Positions 36,888-46,694 of a DNA stretch of 64,000 bases are shown here, piece by piece. Numbering within the stretch: position 1 is the stretch's first letter; each line of letters starts with the position of its first letter. A program made the translations under genes and the position numbers. The notes beneath the pieces were generated by a model. It was not told the DNA's origin, ran no database searches, and worked only from the letters and a program-made list of their open reading frames with translations. Source of the DNA: Stutzerimonas urumqiensis (GTDB taxonomy: Bacteria > Pseudomonadota > Gammaproteobacteria > Pseudomonadales > Pseudomonadaceae); contig NZ_RBZQ01000009.1 in the NCBI RefSeq assembly GCF_003640395.1, positions 1 through 64,000 of the forward strand. The letters run 5' to 3'.

Positions 36888-39734
36888 TCAGCCTCTCGCC
36901 TGCCGGTCTCGCGCCAGCAATGGTTTGAGGAAGTGACCGGTGTGAGACTGCGCACAGACGGCGATCTGTTCCGGCGTTCCGCTGGCGATGATCTGGCCCC
37001 CTTTCGAGCCGCCCTCGGGGCCAAGATCCACGATCCAGTCGGCGGTTTTGATGACATCCAGGTTGTGCTCGATCACCACCACCGTGTTGCCATGATCACG
37101 AAGGCGATGGAGCACATCCAGCAGTTGCTGAATGTCCGAGAAATGCAGGCCGGTGGTCGGCTCGTCGAGGATATACAGCGTCTTGCCCGTGTCGCGTTTC
37201 GACAGCTCGCGCGACAGCTTCACCCGTTGTGCTTCGCCGCCCGACAAGGTCGTCGCGCTCTGGCCAAGCTTGATGTACGACAGCCCCACGTCGATGAGCG
37301 TTTGAAGCTTGCGTGCAATCGCTGGTACCGGATCGAAGAAGCTCCGCGCCTCCTCGATAGTCATCTCCAGCACCTCGTCAATGCTGCGACCTTTGTACTT
37401 CACCTCCAGCGTCTCGCGGTTGTAGCGCTTGCCCTTGCAGACATCGCAGGGGACGTAAATATCGGGCAGGAAGTGCATCTCGACCTTGATGACCCCGTCG
37501 CCTTGGCAAGCCTCGCAGCGGCCGCCCTTGACGTTGAAGGAGAAGCGCCCAGGCCCATAGCCGCGCGAACGCGCTTCCGGTACACCGGCGAAGAGTTCGC
37601 GAATGGGCGTGAAAAGCCCGGTGTAGGTGGCCGGGTTGGAGCGTGGCGTACGACCAATCGGGCTCTGATCGATATCGACGACCTTGTCCAGATGGTTCAT
37701 GCCATCGAAGCTGTCGTAGGGCGCGACCTCCAGCGTCGTGGCGCCGTTGAGCGCAGTGGCGGTGATCGGGAAGAGCGTGTTGTTGATCAGCGTCGACTTG
37801 CCGGACCCGGAAACACCGGTGATGCAAGTCAGCAGGCCAACGGGAATCTCGAGTTCGACGTTGCGCAGGTTGTTGCCGCGAGCACCCTTCAAGGTCAGTA
37901 CCTTGGCCTTGTCCCGAGGCGTGCGCTCGGCGGGGTAGCGAATGGTCTCCCGGCCGGACAGGTATTTCCCCGTCAGGGAATCCGGATGCGACATGATGTC
38001 GCCGGGCGTCCCCTCGGCAACCACCTGCCCACCGTGTACGCCCGCGCCAGGGCCGATGTCCACGACGTAGTCGGCCAGCCGGATGGCGTCCTCGTCATGC
38101 TCGACGACGATCACGGTGTTGCCGAGGTCGCGCAGGTGCGTGAGCGTGCCGAGCAAGCGCTCGTTGTCGCGCTGATGCAGGCCGATCGACGGCTCGTCGA
38201 GGATGTACATCACACCCACCAGCCCGGCGCCAATCTGGCTGGCCAGGCGAATGCGCTGCGCCTCGCCGCCTGAGAGTGTGTCGGCGCTGCGATCGAGGGT
38301 GAGGTAGTCGAGCCCTACATTGACCAGAAACTGCAAGCGCTCGCGAATTTCCTTGAGGATCTTGTCGGCGATCTCGCCGCGCCTGCCGCTCAGGCTCAGC
38401 TCGCCGAAGTAGCCACAGGCGTCGCCTACCGGCAGGCCGGTGACCGCGGGCAGCGTCTTGTCGCCGACCCAGACATGCCGGGCCTCACGGCGCAGGCGGG
38501 TCCCCAGGCATTCAGGGCAGGGCTGCGTGCTGAGGAACTTGGCCAGCTCTTCGCGCACGGTGGTCGACTCGGTCTCGCGGTAACGCCGTTCGAGATTGGG
38601 AATGATGCCCTCGAACGGATGGGCGCGTTTGACGATGTCGCCGCGGTCGTTCAGGTAGCGGAACTCAACGCTCTCGCGACCGCTTCCGCGCAGGACCACT
38701 TTCTGCTGGTCCGCCGACAGGGCATCGAACGGGACGTCCAGGCTGAAGCCGTAATGCGAGGCCAGCGAGCTGAGCATCTGGAAGTAATAGACGTTGCGCC
38801 GGTCCCAGCCGCGAATCGCTCCCTCGGCCAGGGTCAGCTCGCCATTGACCAACCGCTTCGCATCGAAGAATTGCTTGACGCCAAGACCATCGCAGGTCGG
38901 ACAGGCACCGGCCGGATTGTTGAACGAAAAGAGCTTGGGTTCGAGCTCGCTGATCGAATGACCGCACACCGGACAGGCGAAGCGGGCCGAGAAGATCAGT
39001 TCTTCGCCGCGTTCTTCGTCGTCCATCGGCGCGACCAGTGCGATCCCGTCGGCCAGCTTGAGGGCGGTTTCGAATGATTCGGCCAGCCGTTGCTGCAAAT
39101 CCGCGCGGACCTTGAAGCGGTCGACGACGACATCGATCGAGTGCTTCTTCTGCTTGTCCAGCTTCGGCAGCTCGTCGAGCTCGTAGAGCCGGCCGTTGAC
39201 CCGTGCACGCACATAGCCTTGCGCGCGCATCTCGTCGAACACCGCAAGGTGCTCGCCCTTTCGCTCACGAATGACCGGCGCCAGCAGCATCAGCTTGCTG
39301 CCTTCGGGCAGCGCGAGCACCTGATCGACCATCTGGCTCACTGTTTGCGCCTCAAGCGGCGCGTCGTGGTCGGGGCAGCGCGGCGTGCCGACACGGGCGT
39401 ACAACAGGCGCAGGTAGTCGTAGATCTCGGTGATGGTGCCTACGGTCGAGCGGGGATTGTGCGAGGTGGATTTCTGCTCGATGGAGATCGCCGGCGACAG
39501 CCCCTCGATGGTGTCGACGTCGGGCTTCTCCATCATCGAGAGAAACTGGCGTGCGTAAGCCGACAGTGACTCGACATAGCGCCGTTGGCCTTCGGCATAA
39601 AGAGTGTCGAATGCCAGCGATGACTTGCCCGAGCCAGACAGCCCGGTAATGACCACCAGCTTGTCTCGCGGCAGTGTGAGGTCGATGTTCTTCAGGTTGT
39701 GGGTACGGGCCCCACGAATCAGGATCTTGTCCAA
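36888..39734 (-). CDS. uvrA: Excinuclease ABC subunit UvrA
   Basis: UvrA finds bulky DNA lesions and loads UvrB in nucleotide excision repair. From TTG 39734 the protein has 948 residues and begins [16 protein letters not shown], as in the family; longer in-frame extensions upstream are not conserved. It has two ABC modules: Walker A GLSGSGKS at 31-38 and a second in GVSGSGKST, two LSGGEAQR signatures, and two four-cysteine zinc modules (CPVCG...CPTC about 253-283 and CEAC...CDVC about 740-763). No canonical CTG-N10-CAG LexA box was found in the divergent upstream region. Confidence 0.97.
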   Translation of the reverse strand: MDKILIRGARTHNLKNIDLTLPRDKLVVITGLSGSGKSSLAFDTLYAEGQRRYVESLSAYARQFLSMMEKPDVDTIEGLSPAISIEQKSTSHNPRSTVGTITEIYDYLRLLYARVGTPRCPDHDAPLEAQTVSQMVDQVLALPEGSKLMLLAPVIRERKGEHLAVFDEMRAQGYVRARVNGRLYELDELPKLDKQKKHSIDVVVDRFKVRADLQQRLAESFETALKLADGIALVAPMDDEERGEELIFSARFACPVCGHSISELEPKLFSFNNPAGACPTCDGLGVKQFFDAKRLVNGELTLAEGAIRGWDRRNVYYFQMLSSLASHYGFSLDVPFDALSADQQKVVLRGSGRESVEFRYLNDRGDIVKRAHPFEGIIPNLERRYRETESTTVREELAKFLSTQPCPECLGTRLRREARHVWVGDKTLPAVTGLPVGDACGYFGELSLSGRRGEIADKILKEIRERLQFLVNVGLDYLTLDRSADTLSGGEAQRIRLASQIGAGLVGVMYILDEPSIGLHQRDNERLLGTLTHLRDLGNTVIVVEHDEDAIRLADYVVDIGPGAGVHGGQVVAEGTPGDIMSHPDSLTGKYLSGRETIRYPAERTPRDKAKVLTLKGARGNNLRNVELEIPVGLLTCITGVSGSGKSTLINNTLFPITATALNGATTLEVAPYDSFDGMNHLDKVVDIDQSPIGRTPRSNPATYTGLFTPIRELFAGVPEARSRGYGPGRFSFNVKGGRCEACQGDGVIKVEMHFLPDIYVPCDVCKGKRYNRETLEVKYKGRSIDEVLEMTIEEARSFFDPVPAIARKLQTLIDVGLSYIKLGQSATTLSGGEAQRVKLSRELSKRDTGKTLYILDEPTTGLHFSDIQQLLDVLHRLRDHGNTVVVIEHNLDVIKTADWIVDLGPEGGSKGGQIIASGTPEQIAVCAQSHTGHFLKPLLARDRQARG

Positions 39735-39827
39735 GACAGCCTCGCATGGCGGGCGGGAAACCGGTGAGTATACGGCTGCCCGGAAGAGGGCGGCAAAGCA
39801 CCGCGCCTGTGCCGGGCAGGGGTGTGC

Positions 39828-39836
39828 TGCTAGAAT
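39828..39836 (+). promoter_or_regulatory. Extended -10 promoter candidate for the MFS gene
   Basis: TGCTAGAAT (extended -10 TGn plus TAGAAT at 39831-39836) lies 31 bases before the MFS start codon in the divergent uvrA/MFS gap. No good -35 is seen at 17 bases, as is common for extended -10 promoters. Confidence 0.45.
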
Positions 39837-39867
39837 CGCCGCCCGGTTCAATCGAGCGAGACTCCCG

Positions 39868-41250
39868 ATGCACGACCCTCACAGCGACCGCATGAGTGCC
39901 CGGGAAACGCGCGCGGCCGGTGCCTTGGCACTGGTGTTCGCGTTTCGCATGCTGGGCATGTTCATGGTGCTGCCCGTGCTGGCGACCTATGGCATGGACC
40001 TCGAAGGCGCCACGCCGGCGCTGATCGGGCTGGCCATCGGTGCCTATGGTTTGACCCAGGCGCTGCTGCAAATTCCCTTCGGTGTACTTTCCGATCGCAT
40101 CGGCCGGTTGCCGGTCATCTATGTCGGCCTGCTTGTCTTTGCGGCGGGCGCCGCGCTGGCGGCATCGGCGGATAGCATCTGGGGCGTCATCGCGGGGCGA
40201 ATTCTGCAGGGCGCCGGAGCGATTTCCGCGGCGGTCATGGCGCTGCTGTCGGATCTCACGCGCGAGCAGCACCGCACCAAGGCGATGGCCATGATCGGGA
40301 TGAGCATCGGGCTGTCGTTCGCCGTGGCGATGGTGGCCGGGCCGCTGCTGACCCGTGCCTTCGGCCTGGCGGGCCTGTTCTGGGTCACCGCTGGCATGGC
40401 GCTCATCGGCATGGGCCTGGTCGCGCTGGTGCCGCGCGCGCAGACGCATCTGCGGCATCGTGAGTCGGGCGTCGCGCGGCAGGCCCTCGGCCCGACGCTG
40501 CGCCATCCCGATCTGCTTCGACTGGATTTCAGCATTCTGTCGCTGCACGCCATCCTCATGGCGAGCTTCGTCGCTCTGCCGCTCGCCCTGGTCGAGCAAG
40601 GCGGGCTGGCGAAGGACGAGCACTGGTGGGTCTACCTGACGGCGCTGCTGGTGGGCTTCTTCGGCATGGTGCCGTTCATCATCTATGGCGAGAAGAAGCG
40701 GCAGATGCGCCGAGTGCTGCTGGGTGCAGTGGCCGTGCTGTTGCTCTGCGAGCTGTTCTTCCTGCTGTTCGGCAGCAGCCTGGCCGCGCTGGTGGCGGGT
40801 ATCGTGGTGTTCTTCACGGCGTTCAACCTGCTCGAGGCGTCGCTGCCTTCGCTGATCAGCAAGGTCGCGCCAGCTGGCGGCAAGGGCACTGCGATGGGGG
40901 TCTATTCCACCAGCCAGTTTCTCGGTGCCGCCTTGGGCGGCGTGCTGGGTGGCTGGTTCTATCAACTGGGCGGGCTTGGACTGGTCTTCGGCGGCTGTGC
41001 GCTGCTTTGCCTGCTCTGGCTGGGCGTGGTCTTGCGCATGGCGGAGCCGCCCTATGTCACCAGCCTTCGCCTACCGCTCGCTGCTGGCGCGCTGGGGCTG
41101 GCCGATCTGCCGGCGCGGCTTCGCGCCGTGCCCGGCGTCACCGACGCGGTGGTCGTTCCCGACGAGCAGGCTGCCTACGTCAAGGTCGACAGCCAGCAAC
41201 TCGATCGGGCGGCCCTGGATCGTGTACTGATGGTCGACGCTGCGGCGTGA
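39868..41250 (+). CDS. YajR-like MFS transporter with C-terminal YAM-type domain
   Basis: The 460-residue protein has 12 hydrophobic segments of the drug/H+ antiporter type and motif A after TM2 (GVLSDRIGR, about 72-80). After the last helix a soluble tail of about 60 residues ([21 protein letters not shown]...) looks like the ferredoxin-like YAM domain found in E. coli YajR. The substrate is unknown. Start ATG 39868 lacks a strong ribosome-binding site. It is divergent from uvrA and precedes ssb, the pseudomonad arrangement as I recall it. Confidence 0.8.
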   Translation: MHDPHSDRMSARETRAAGALALVFAFRMLGMFMVLPVLATYGMDLEGATPALIGLAIGAYGLTQALLQIPFGVLSDRIGRLPVIYVGLLVFAAGAALAASADSIWGVIAGRILQGAGAISAAVMALLSDLTREQHRTKAMAMIGMSIGLSFAVAMVAGPLLTRAFGLAGLFWVTAGMALIGMGLVALVPRAQTHLRHRESGVARQALGPTLRHPDLLRLDFSILSLHAILMASFVALPLALVEQGGLAKDEHWWVYLTALLVGFFGMVPFIIYGEKKRQMRRVLLGAVAVLLLCELFFLLFGSSLAALVAGIVVFFTAFNLLEASLPSLISKVAPAGGKGTAMGVYSTSQFLGAALGGVLGGWFYQLGGLGLVFGGCALLCLLWLGVVLRMAEPPYVTSLRLPLAAGALGLADLPARLRAVPGVTDAVVVPDEQAAYVKVDSQQLDRAALDRVLMVDAAA

Positions 41251-41278
41251 TGGTCATCCCGCCCCGGCCGCGGTCCGG

Positions 41279-41308
41279 TTGGATGGCTGCCGGGGCCTGC
41301 GGTAAGAT
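41279..41308 (+). promoter_or_regulatory. Candidate ssb promoter
   Basis: TTGGAT (41279-41284) and TAAGAT (41303-41308) with 18-base spacing lie about 64 bases before ssb. Confidence 0.45.
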
Positions 41309-41371
41309 GCCCGACCTTCGATCGCGTCGCCCATCGGCGGCCGAACCTCCACCTACAACAGGAGTTACCTC

Positions 41372-41860
41372 ATGGCCAGAGGGGTGAATAAAGTCATCTT
41401 GGTCGGCAACGTCGGCGGTGATCCGGAAACCCGCTACATGCCCAACGGCAATGCGGTGACCAACATCACGCTGGCCACCACCGACAGTTGGAAGGACAAG
41501 CAGTCCGGCCAGCTTCAGGAACGCACCGAATGGCACCGCGTCGTGCTGTTCGGCAAGGTCGCCGAGATCGCTGGCGAATACCTGCGCAAGGGCAGCCAGT
41601 GCTACATCGAGGGCCGGTTGCAGACCCGCAAGTGGCAGGGCCAGGACGGGCAGGATCGCTACACCACCGAGATCGTCGTCGACATGAACGGCACCATGCA
41701 GTTGCTCGGCGGCCGCGGCGGCAGTGGCGGCGATGACGCACCGCGTCAGCCACGACCGCAGCGCGAGCCGCAGCAGGCGCCTCGTCAGTCGCAAGCGCAA
41801 CCGGCCGCTCAGCAGCCGGCGCCGGACTACGACAGCTTCGACGACGACATTCCGTTCTGA
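41372..41860 (+). CDS. ssb: Single-stranded DNA-binding protein SSB
   Basis: SSB coats single-stranded DNA in replication, repair and recombination and recruits partners by its acidic tip. The 162-residue protein has the OB-fold ([22 protein letters not shown], then [18 protein letters not shown]), a Gln/Pro/Arg-rich linker (about 115-150) and the canonical DDDIPF C-terminus. AGGAG lies before ATG 41372. Placement opposite uvrA, separated by the MFS gene, is the common proteobacterial uvrA-ssb neighbourhood. Confidence 0.97.
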   Translation: MARGVNKVILVGNVGGDPETRYMPNGNAVTNITLATTDSWKDKQSGQLQERTEWHRVVLFGKVAEIAGEYLRKGSQCYIEGRLQTRKWQGQDGQDRYTTEIVVDMNGTMQLLGGRGGSGGDDAPRQPRPQREPQQAPRQSQAQPAAQQPAPDYDSFDDDIPF

Positions 41861-41874
41861 GGTACCGCTGATCC

Positions 41875-42759
41875 ATGCGTATGCGCCTGATGCTGTTGGG
41901 CGGTGGTAATGCCCTCGGTCAGGCGCTGATCCGCCTCGGCGCCGATGACGACCTGGCCTTCATCGCGCCGCGAATGCCGACGCAGGGCTGGACCTCCGCC
42001 ACCCTCACGGCTGTGCTGGATGAACACCGGCCATCGGCCGTCATCAATCTCGCGTACTACCACGACTGGTTCCAGGCCAGCCATGTTCCGGCCGAGCGCC
42101 TGGCGCTCCAGGAGCAGGCGGTCGAGCGGCTGGCCGAACTCTGCCAGCATTACGAGTCGATCCTTCTGCAACCGTCCAGCTACCGCGTATTCGACGGGAT
42201 TCGTGCGACGGCCTATAGCGAAAAGGATGACGTCTCGCCGCTGGACGAGCGCGGGCGTGCCCTGGTCGGCATGGAGCAGGGCATTCGCAGCCGCTGTCCT
42301 CGTCACGTGCTGCTCAGGTTCGGCTGGTTGCTCGACGATAGCCCGGACGGCGTGCTTGGGCGTTTTCTCGCGCGTGCCGAAGCGTGCGAACCGCTGATCG
42401 TGGCCGATGATCGTCGCGGTAACCCGACCCCGGTGAACGACGCGGCCAGGGTCATCCTCGCCATTCTCAAGCAGCTCGATTGCGGCGCTCCCCTGTGGGG
42501 CACCTATCACTATGGCGGCCACGAGGCGGCTACGCCCTTGGTGGTGGGGCAGGCGATTCTGTCGGAAGCGAGCAAGAGCCGCGACCTGACCCCCGAATGC
42601 CTGAGGCCGACGGCCCACGCGGATTGCGAGGATGCCCGCATCGAGCCGCAGCATGGGGTGCTGGCCTGCAAGAAAATCTTCAACACCTTCGGCATCAAGC
42701 CGCGCGCCTGGCGCGCCGGTCTGCCGGGCCTTCTGGAGCGATTCAACGACCATGCCTGA
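41875..42759 (+). CDS. RmlD-like sugar-nucleotide-binding protein, catalytic residues missing
   Basis: The 294-residue protein has a Rossmann fold N-terminus (LGGGNALGQAL, 8-18) and an RmlD-like PSSYRVFDG stretch (100-108) followed by a Glu-Lys-Asp turn. Where RmlD-type SDR enzymes have PLxxYGxxK, this protein has PLDERGRAL (122-130): the catalytic Tyr and Lys are Arg126 and Leu130. It is therefore probably not a normal reductase; a regulatory or binding role is possible (inference). It starts just after ssb (ATG 41875, alternative ATG 41881) and overlaps the following epimerase by 8 bases. Confidence 0.75.
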   Translation: MRMRLMLLGGGNALGQALIRLGADDDLAFIAPRMPTQGWTSATLTAVLDEHRPSAVINLAYYHDWFQASHVPAERLALQEQAVERLAELCQHYESILLQPSSYRVFDGIRATAYSEKDDVSPLDERGRALVGMEQGIRSRCPRHVLLRFGWLLDDSPDGVLGRFLARAEACEPLIVADDRRGNPTPVNDAARVILAILKQLDCGAPLWGTYHYGGHEAATPLVVGQAILSEASKSRDLTPECLRPTAHADCEDARIEPQHGVLACKKIFNTFGIKPRAWRAGLPGLLERFNDHA

Positions 42760-43690
42760 CCAACCGATTCTCGTCACCGGAGGGGCCGGCTTCATCGGCT
42801 CGCATCTGGTCGATGCCCTGCTGGCGCGCGGTGAGCAGGTTCGGGTGCTGGACAATCTGTCCGCCGGCTCCCTGGACAACCTGGCAACCCATCCCCGACT
42901 GACCGTCATCGAAGGCGACGTCGGCGATCTTGCGACCGTAACCGGCGCGGTTGCCGGCTGCCGGGCGGTCGTGCATCTGGCGGCGGTTGCCTCCGTCCAG
43001 GCGTCGGTGGAAGACCCGCTTGGCACCCACCGGACGAATCTGGTGGGCACGCTGAATCTTTGCGAGGCCATGCGTCAGGAAGGCGTTCGGCGAATTCTCT
43101 TCGCTTCCAGTGCGGCGGTGTATGGCAATCAGGGCGAAGGACGGGCGATCGGCGAGACGACGACCACGGCGCCGCTGACGCCTTATGCGGTCGACAAGCT
43201 GGCGAGTGAGCAGTACCTGGATTTCTATCGTCGGCAGCACGGTCTCGAGCCGGTGATCTGGCGCTTTTTCAACATCTATGGGCCGCGGCAGAATCCGGCA
43301 TCGCCCTATTCGGGTGTTATCAGCATCCTGACCGAGCGGGCCTGTAGCGGCGCGCCGATCACCATCTACGGTGATGGCGAACAGACGCGCGACTTCTTTT
43401 ACATCGATGATCTGGTCGCGCTGTTGCTCCAGGGGCTCGATGCCGCACAGCCGGTGCTCGGGCCGGTCAATGTCGGGCATGGTCGCTCGACATCTCTGAA
43501 CGAGCTGCTCGCGCTCATCGAGGGATGGCTCGGTCGGCCATTGCAGGTCGACTACAGCGCGCCGCGAAGCGGAGATATCCGCCATTCGCTGGCCGACAAT
43601 TCGCGTTTGCGGGCCTGCTATGCGCTGGCTGAGCCAGTCGGCATGCGAGAAGGGTTGGAGCGATTGCTGCGGGAAAGAAAAGGCGCCTGA
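42752..43690 (+). CDS. NAD-dependent epimerase/dehydratase, UDP-glucose 4-epimerase family
   Basis: An extended SDR enzyme of 312 residues. It has the dinucleotide-binding GGAGFIG (10-16), the active-site SSAAVYG (119-125) with Ser120, and the catalytic YAVDK (Tyr145, Lys149). RFFNIYGPRQNP and RDFFYIDDL motifs are typical of UDP-hexose 4-epimerases or 4,6-dehydratases; the exact sugar is not decidable. It overlaps the RmlD-like gene by 8 bases, so the two are translationally coupled. The stop codon lies inside the terminator hairpin. Confidence 0.85.
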   Translation: MPDQPILVTGGAGFIGSHLVDALLARGEQVRVLDNLSAGSLDNLATHPRLTVIEGDVGDLATVTGAVAGCRAVVHLAAVASVQASVEDPLGTHRTNLVGTLNLCEAMRQEGVRRILFASSAAVYGNQGEGRAIGETTTTAPLTPYAVDKLASEQYLDFYRRQHGLEPVIWRFFNIYGPRQNPASPYSGVISILTERACSGAPITIYGDGEQTRDFFYIDDLVALLLQGLDAAQPVLGPVNVGHGRSTSLNELLALIEGWLGRPLQVDYSAPRSGDIRHSLADNSRLRACYALAEPVGMREGLERLLRERKGA

Positions 43691-43704
43691 ACGGCGCCTT
43701 TTTT
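43678..43704. terminator. Bidirectional terminator between epimerase and ompW
   Basis: AAAAGGCGCC (43678-43687) pairs with GGCGCCTTTT (43693-43702) around TGAAC, which includes the epimerase stop codon; TTTTTT follows. It serves the convergent epimerase and ompW genes. Confidence 0.88.
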
Positions 43705-43708
43705 CCGA

Positions 43709-44395
43709 TCAGAACTTGTAGCCGAGGCCGACCATGTACACCCAGGGGTCGACATCCACGTCGACTTCGACCTTGGCACCGGCATATTCGGTGGTGCCGG
43801 TTGTGTCGATGTCTATGTAGCGCACCTGGCCGTTCAGCAGGATGCGGTCGGTCAGCATGTAGTCGACCCCGACTTGGCCGGCCAGGCCCCACGAGTCGTC
43901 AAGGTCCAGCCCGGTGAAGCCCTTGCCTTCGGCCTCGCTGGTCAGTTCGGTATCGAAGAACCAGGTGTAGTTGAGGCCCAGGCCGACATAGGGTTGCAGC
44001 GCGGAGCTGGCCTGCAACGGGTAATACACCACGCTGACGGTCGGCGGCAGGTGCTTGAGCTCGCCCAATTGCCCGTTGAGACCCTGGAACGGACCCGGCA
44101 TGCCGGCGACACCGACGTCGTGGCTGAAGGGGGTGGCCGCCAGCAGCTCGAGGCCGACATGGTCGGTCAGCATGTAGGCGAAGTTCAGGCCCAGTTGGGT
44201 GTCGCTGTCCAGCGTCGCTTTCGTCCCGGCGACATCGGTGTTGTGGGCACCGACCCAGATGTCGTCGCTGTTTTCCCGTGGATCGACCGTAATGGCGCCG
44301 GCGCGGACGATGATGTCGCCGGCCTGGTGGGCCAGGGCGATCGGGGAAGAAAGTGCCAGGGCGAGAACGGAGAGCGAAAACAGGGCGTTGCGCAT
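43709..44395 (-). CDS. OmpW/OprG-family outer-membrane protein
   Basis: OmpW-type proteins are eight-stranded beta barrels with a lateral hydrophobic channel for small hydrophobic molecules. From ATG 44395 (GGAG 6 bases upstream) the product has 228 residues, a signal peptide ending around ALA(22), alternating beta-strand sequence, and a C-terminal phenylalanine (GLGYKF) for BAM assembly. An Anr/FNR-like box lies about 70 bases upstream. In P. aeruginosa OprG expression depends on Anr, so the same control is inferred. An in-frame ATG at 44407 is a weaker start. Confidence 0.9.
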   Translation of the reverse strand: MRNALFSLSVLALALSSPIALAHQAGDIIVRAGAITVDPRENSDDIWVGAHNTDVAGTKATLDSDTQLGLNFAYMLTDHVGLELLAATPFSHDVGVAGMPGPFQGLNGQLGELKHLPPTVSVVYYPLQASSALQPYVGLGLNYTWFFDTELTSEAEGKGFTGLDLDDSWGLAGQVGVDYMLTDRILLNGQVRYIDIDTTGTTEYAGAKVEVDVDVDPWVYMVGLGYKF

Positions 44396-44460
44396 GATGA
44401 ACTCCATCGGGGATGACCGTTTCGATGGGGAAATGGTGAGCGCCGCCCGTTTTGTCATTT

Positions 44461-44474
44461 TTGATCCAGCTCAA
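44461..44474. promoter_or_regulatory. Anr/FNR-like box upstream of ompW
   Basis: On the minus strand the site reads TTGAG-CTGG-ATCAA, one mismatch from the TTGAT-N4-ATCAA consensus. It is centred about 72 bases upstream of the ompW start codon, a distance that would allow activation of ompW under low oxygen. Confidence 0.6.
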
Positions 44475-44510
44475 TGAACACCCGTGGCCCCCTGCGGCGA
44501 GTTGTCTGGG

Positions 44511-44539
44511 TTGCATGCCGCCAGTCCGCGGATGATAAT
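44511..44539 (+). promoter_or_regulatory. Candidate promoter of the TonB2-type operon
   Basis: TTGCAT (44511-44516) and GATAAT (44534-44539) have 17-base spacing, about 40 bases before the DUF3450 gene. The -10 overlaps TGATAAT, which equals one half of a Fur 7-1-7 site, but the second half is poor. Confidence 0.5.
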
Positions 44540-44577
44540 GTTTCTCTTTTCTGGTTTACCGTCTGCAAGGAACCCAC

Positions 44578-45351
44578 ATGCCCGCCCTAAAGCCGCGCCT
44601 TCTGGCGCTCGCTCTGCTGCCTTGCTGCATGACGCTGCAGGCCGCGCCGCTGGATCAGGCGCTGGATGAGAGCCAACGCCTGGCGGAAGACGCCAAGGCC
44701 TCCCAGGCTCGGATCGAGGCGCTCGACGATGAAACCCGCAAGATGCTCAACGAGTACCGCAACGCGGTGCAGCAGGCCGAGGCGCTGGAGCGCTACAACG
44801 CGCAGCTGCGCGAGCTGGTCGAGGCGCAGCGGGGCGAGCTGGCCAGTCTCGATCGGCAGCTTCAAGGCATCGAGCAGACCCAGCAGGCGGTCACGCCGCT
44901 GATGAGCCGGATGGTCGAGGTGCTGACCGAGTTCGTTCAGGCCGACCTGCCGTTCCTGCCGGACGAGCGAGCCGATCGCATCGCGGAGCTCCAGGAGCTG
45001 CTGCCGCGCGCCGATGTCTCGCTGGCCGAGAAGTACCGCCGGATCCTCGAGGCGTACCAGATCGAGAGTGACTATGGCCGCACGCTCGAAGCCTGGCGCG
45101 GTGAACTGGCCGCGGGCGATGGCGAGCCGCGCAGCGTCGAGTTCCTGCGGCTGGGTCGGGCGATGCTGTATTACCAGACGCTGGATGGCCACGAGAGTGG
45201 CTGGTGGAATCCGCAGACCGACCAGTGGGAAGTGCTGGACTCCAGCGCGCGCCGTCCGATCGCCCAGGCGATCGCCACCGCGCGTCAGCAACAGGCCCCT
45301 GCCTTCCTCGAACTGCCAATCCGCACCCTGGCCAAGGAGGCCGCTCGATGA
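44578..45351 (+). CDS. DUF3450 periplasmic coiled-coil protein of the TonB2-type operon
   Basis: The 257-residue product has a signal peptide (cleavage near LQA-A, 21-22) and a long coiled-coil (about 25-110), then a helical C-terminal domain with MLYYQTLDGHESGWWNP. It matches DUF3450, which occurs at the head of Vibrio TonB2-type operons. The function is unknown; a periplasmic accessory role in energy transduction to TonB is inferred from location. The stop overlaps the next ATG by 4 bases. Confidence 0.85.
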   Translation: MPALKPRLLALALLPCCMTLQAAPLDQALDESQRLAEDAKASQARIEALDDETRKMLNEYRNAVQQAEALERYNAQLRELVEAQRGELASLDRQLQGIEQTQQAVTPLMSRMVEVLTEFVQADLPFLPDERADRIAELQELLPRADVSLAEKYRRILEAYQIESDYGRTLEAWRGELAAGDGEPRSVEFLRLGRAMLYYQTLDGHESGWWNPQTDQWEVLDSSARRPIAQAIATARQQQAPAFLELPIRTLAKEAAR

Positions 45352-46694
45352 GCCGTGTGTTTGTTTCGCTTGTCCTGGCGGCCTTGACGTTCAGCGTGCA
45401 CGCCGCACCGACCCTGAGTCCCGACCAGCTGCTCGAGCGCGTGCGTCAGGAGCGCGCCGCCGAAGTCGATGCCATGCAGGCGCGGGAGCAGGCATTTCTC
45501 GCTGACCGTGGCAAGCAGGCCGCACGGCTGGCCGAGGCCAATGCCGCGCTCGCGGCGCAAAAGGCCGAGTCCGAGCGCTTGAAGGCCGAGTTCGATAGCC
45601 AGGAAACCGCGTTGGCCGAACAGCAGGCGCTCCTGACCCAGCGCGTGGGCCATCTTGGCGAGTTGTTCGGCGTGGTAAGGCAGAGCGCCGGCGACATCGC
45701 CGGGCAGTGGCACGACAGCCTGCTGAACGTGCAATTCCCTGATCGGCTCGAGCGCCTGCAGGCGCTGGCCGAAAGCCGCGCGCTGCCCTCGGCCGAGGAC
45801 CTCGAAGGGTTTTGGATGACGCTGCTCGAAGATCTGGCGGCGAGCGGTCGGATCGAGCAGGTCGAGCTGCCGGTGGTCGAGGCGGATGGCCAGCAGGTTC
45901 GTCAGCCGGTGCTGCGGGTCGGTGCGTTCTCGGCGTACGCGGGGGATCGCTTCCTGCGTTACGACGCCGATGCCGACGAGCTGCTGGCTCCGGCGCGCCA
46001 GCCCGATGGCGGTGCACTGGTCGATGCGTACCTCGACGCGGACGGGGCGCTGGCACCGCTGGCGATCGATCCGACGCGGGGTGTGCTGCTGGCACAGCTT
46101 CAGCGCCAGCCGGGTCTGTGGGATCGCCTGCAGCAGGGCGGTCTGGTCGGCTGGGTGATCATCGCGCTCGGGGTGCTCGGGCTGCTCCTGGCGGCGTGGC
46201 GAATGGCCTATCTCGCTCGCGTCGGGCGCAAGATCAACCGGCAGCTGGATGACATCGGTCAGCCACGCAACGACAACCCGCTGGGCCGTGTCATCGGCGT
46301 ACTGGGGCCGAACCCCAAGCTCGGCGATCTCGAGACACTGGAACTCAAGCTCGACGAGGCGATCCTGCAGGAGGCGCCGCCGCTCGAGCGCGGCCTGCCG
46401 CTGCTCAAGCTGCTCAGTGCCGTCGCGCCGCTGCTCGGCCTGCTCGGGACCGTGACCGGCATGATCGTCACCTTCCAGGCCATCACCCAGAGCGGTGGCG
46501 GCGATTCCAGGCTGATGGCCGATGGTATTTCCCAAGCGCTCGTCACCACCGTCGAGGGGTTGGTCGTCGCCATTCCGCTGCTCTTCCTGCATGCCTTGCT
46601 GAGCAGCCGGAGCAAGGCCTTGATCCAGATCCTCGAGCAGCAGAGCGCTGGCCTGGTGGCGCTGCACCTGTCTGGAGCCCCGCGCCGTGAGTGA
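45348..46694 (+). CDS. TtpC-like MotA/TolQ/ExbB proton-channel protein with periplasmic coiled coil
   Basis: The 448-residue protein begins with a signal-like segment (1-20), a coiled coil (about 30-100) and a periplasmic domain, then three membrane segments (about 267-290, 357-379, 400-420) with the TolQ/ExbB signature APLLGLLGTVTGMI (360-373). This architecture equals TtpC, the fourth component of the Vibrio TonB2 system. It overlaps genes on both sides (4 and 8 bases), which points to a fixed protein complex. Its specific role is not known beyond being needed for TonB2 uptake in Vibrio. Confidence 0.85.
   Translation: MSRVFVSLVLAALTFSVHAAPTLSPDQLLERVRQERAAEVDAMQAREQAFLADRGKQAARLAEANAALAAQKAESERLKAEFDSQETALAEQQALLTQRVGHLGELFGVVRQSAGDIAGQWHDSLLNVQFPDRLERLQALAESRALPSAEDLEGFWMTLLEDLAASGRIEQVELPVVEADGQQVRQPVLRVGAFSAYAGDRFLRYDADADELLAPARQPDGGALVDAYLDADGALAPLAIDPTRGVLLAQLQRQPGLWDRLQQGGLVGWVIIALGVLGLLLAAWRMAYLARVGRKINRQLDDIGQPRNDNPLGRVIGVLGPNPKLGDLETLELKLDEAILQEAPPLERGLPLLKLLSAVAPLLGLLGTVTGMIVTFQAITQSGGGDSRLMADGISQALVTTVEGLVVAIPLLFLHALLSSRSKALIQILEQQSAGLVALHLSGAPRRE

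Noticed and set aside
39735..39867. LexA (SOS) box upstream of uvrA
   Set aside because: No CTG-N10-CAG spacing was found; a CTG...CAG pair present here has the wrong distance.
39352..40965. 537-codon minus-strand frame across the uvrA/MFS boundary
   Set aside because: It overlaps the well-supported uvrA N-terminus and the MFS gene and reads as Gln/Arg/His-rich shadow sequence.
44533..44549. Fur box before the TonB2-type operon
   Set aside because: Only one half (TGATAAT) fits; the other half is poor and the matching half coincides with a promoter -10.
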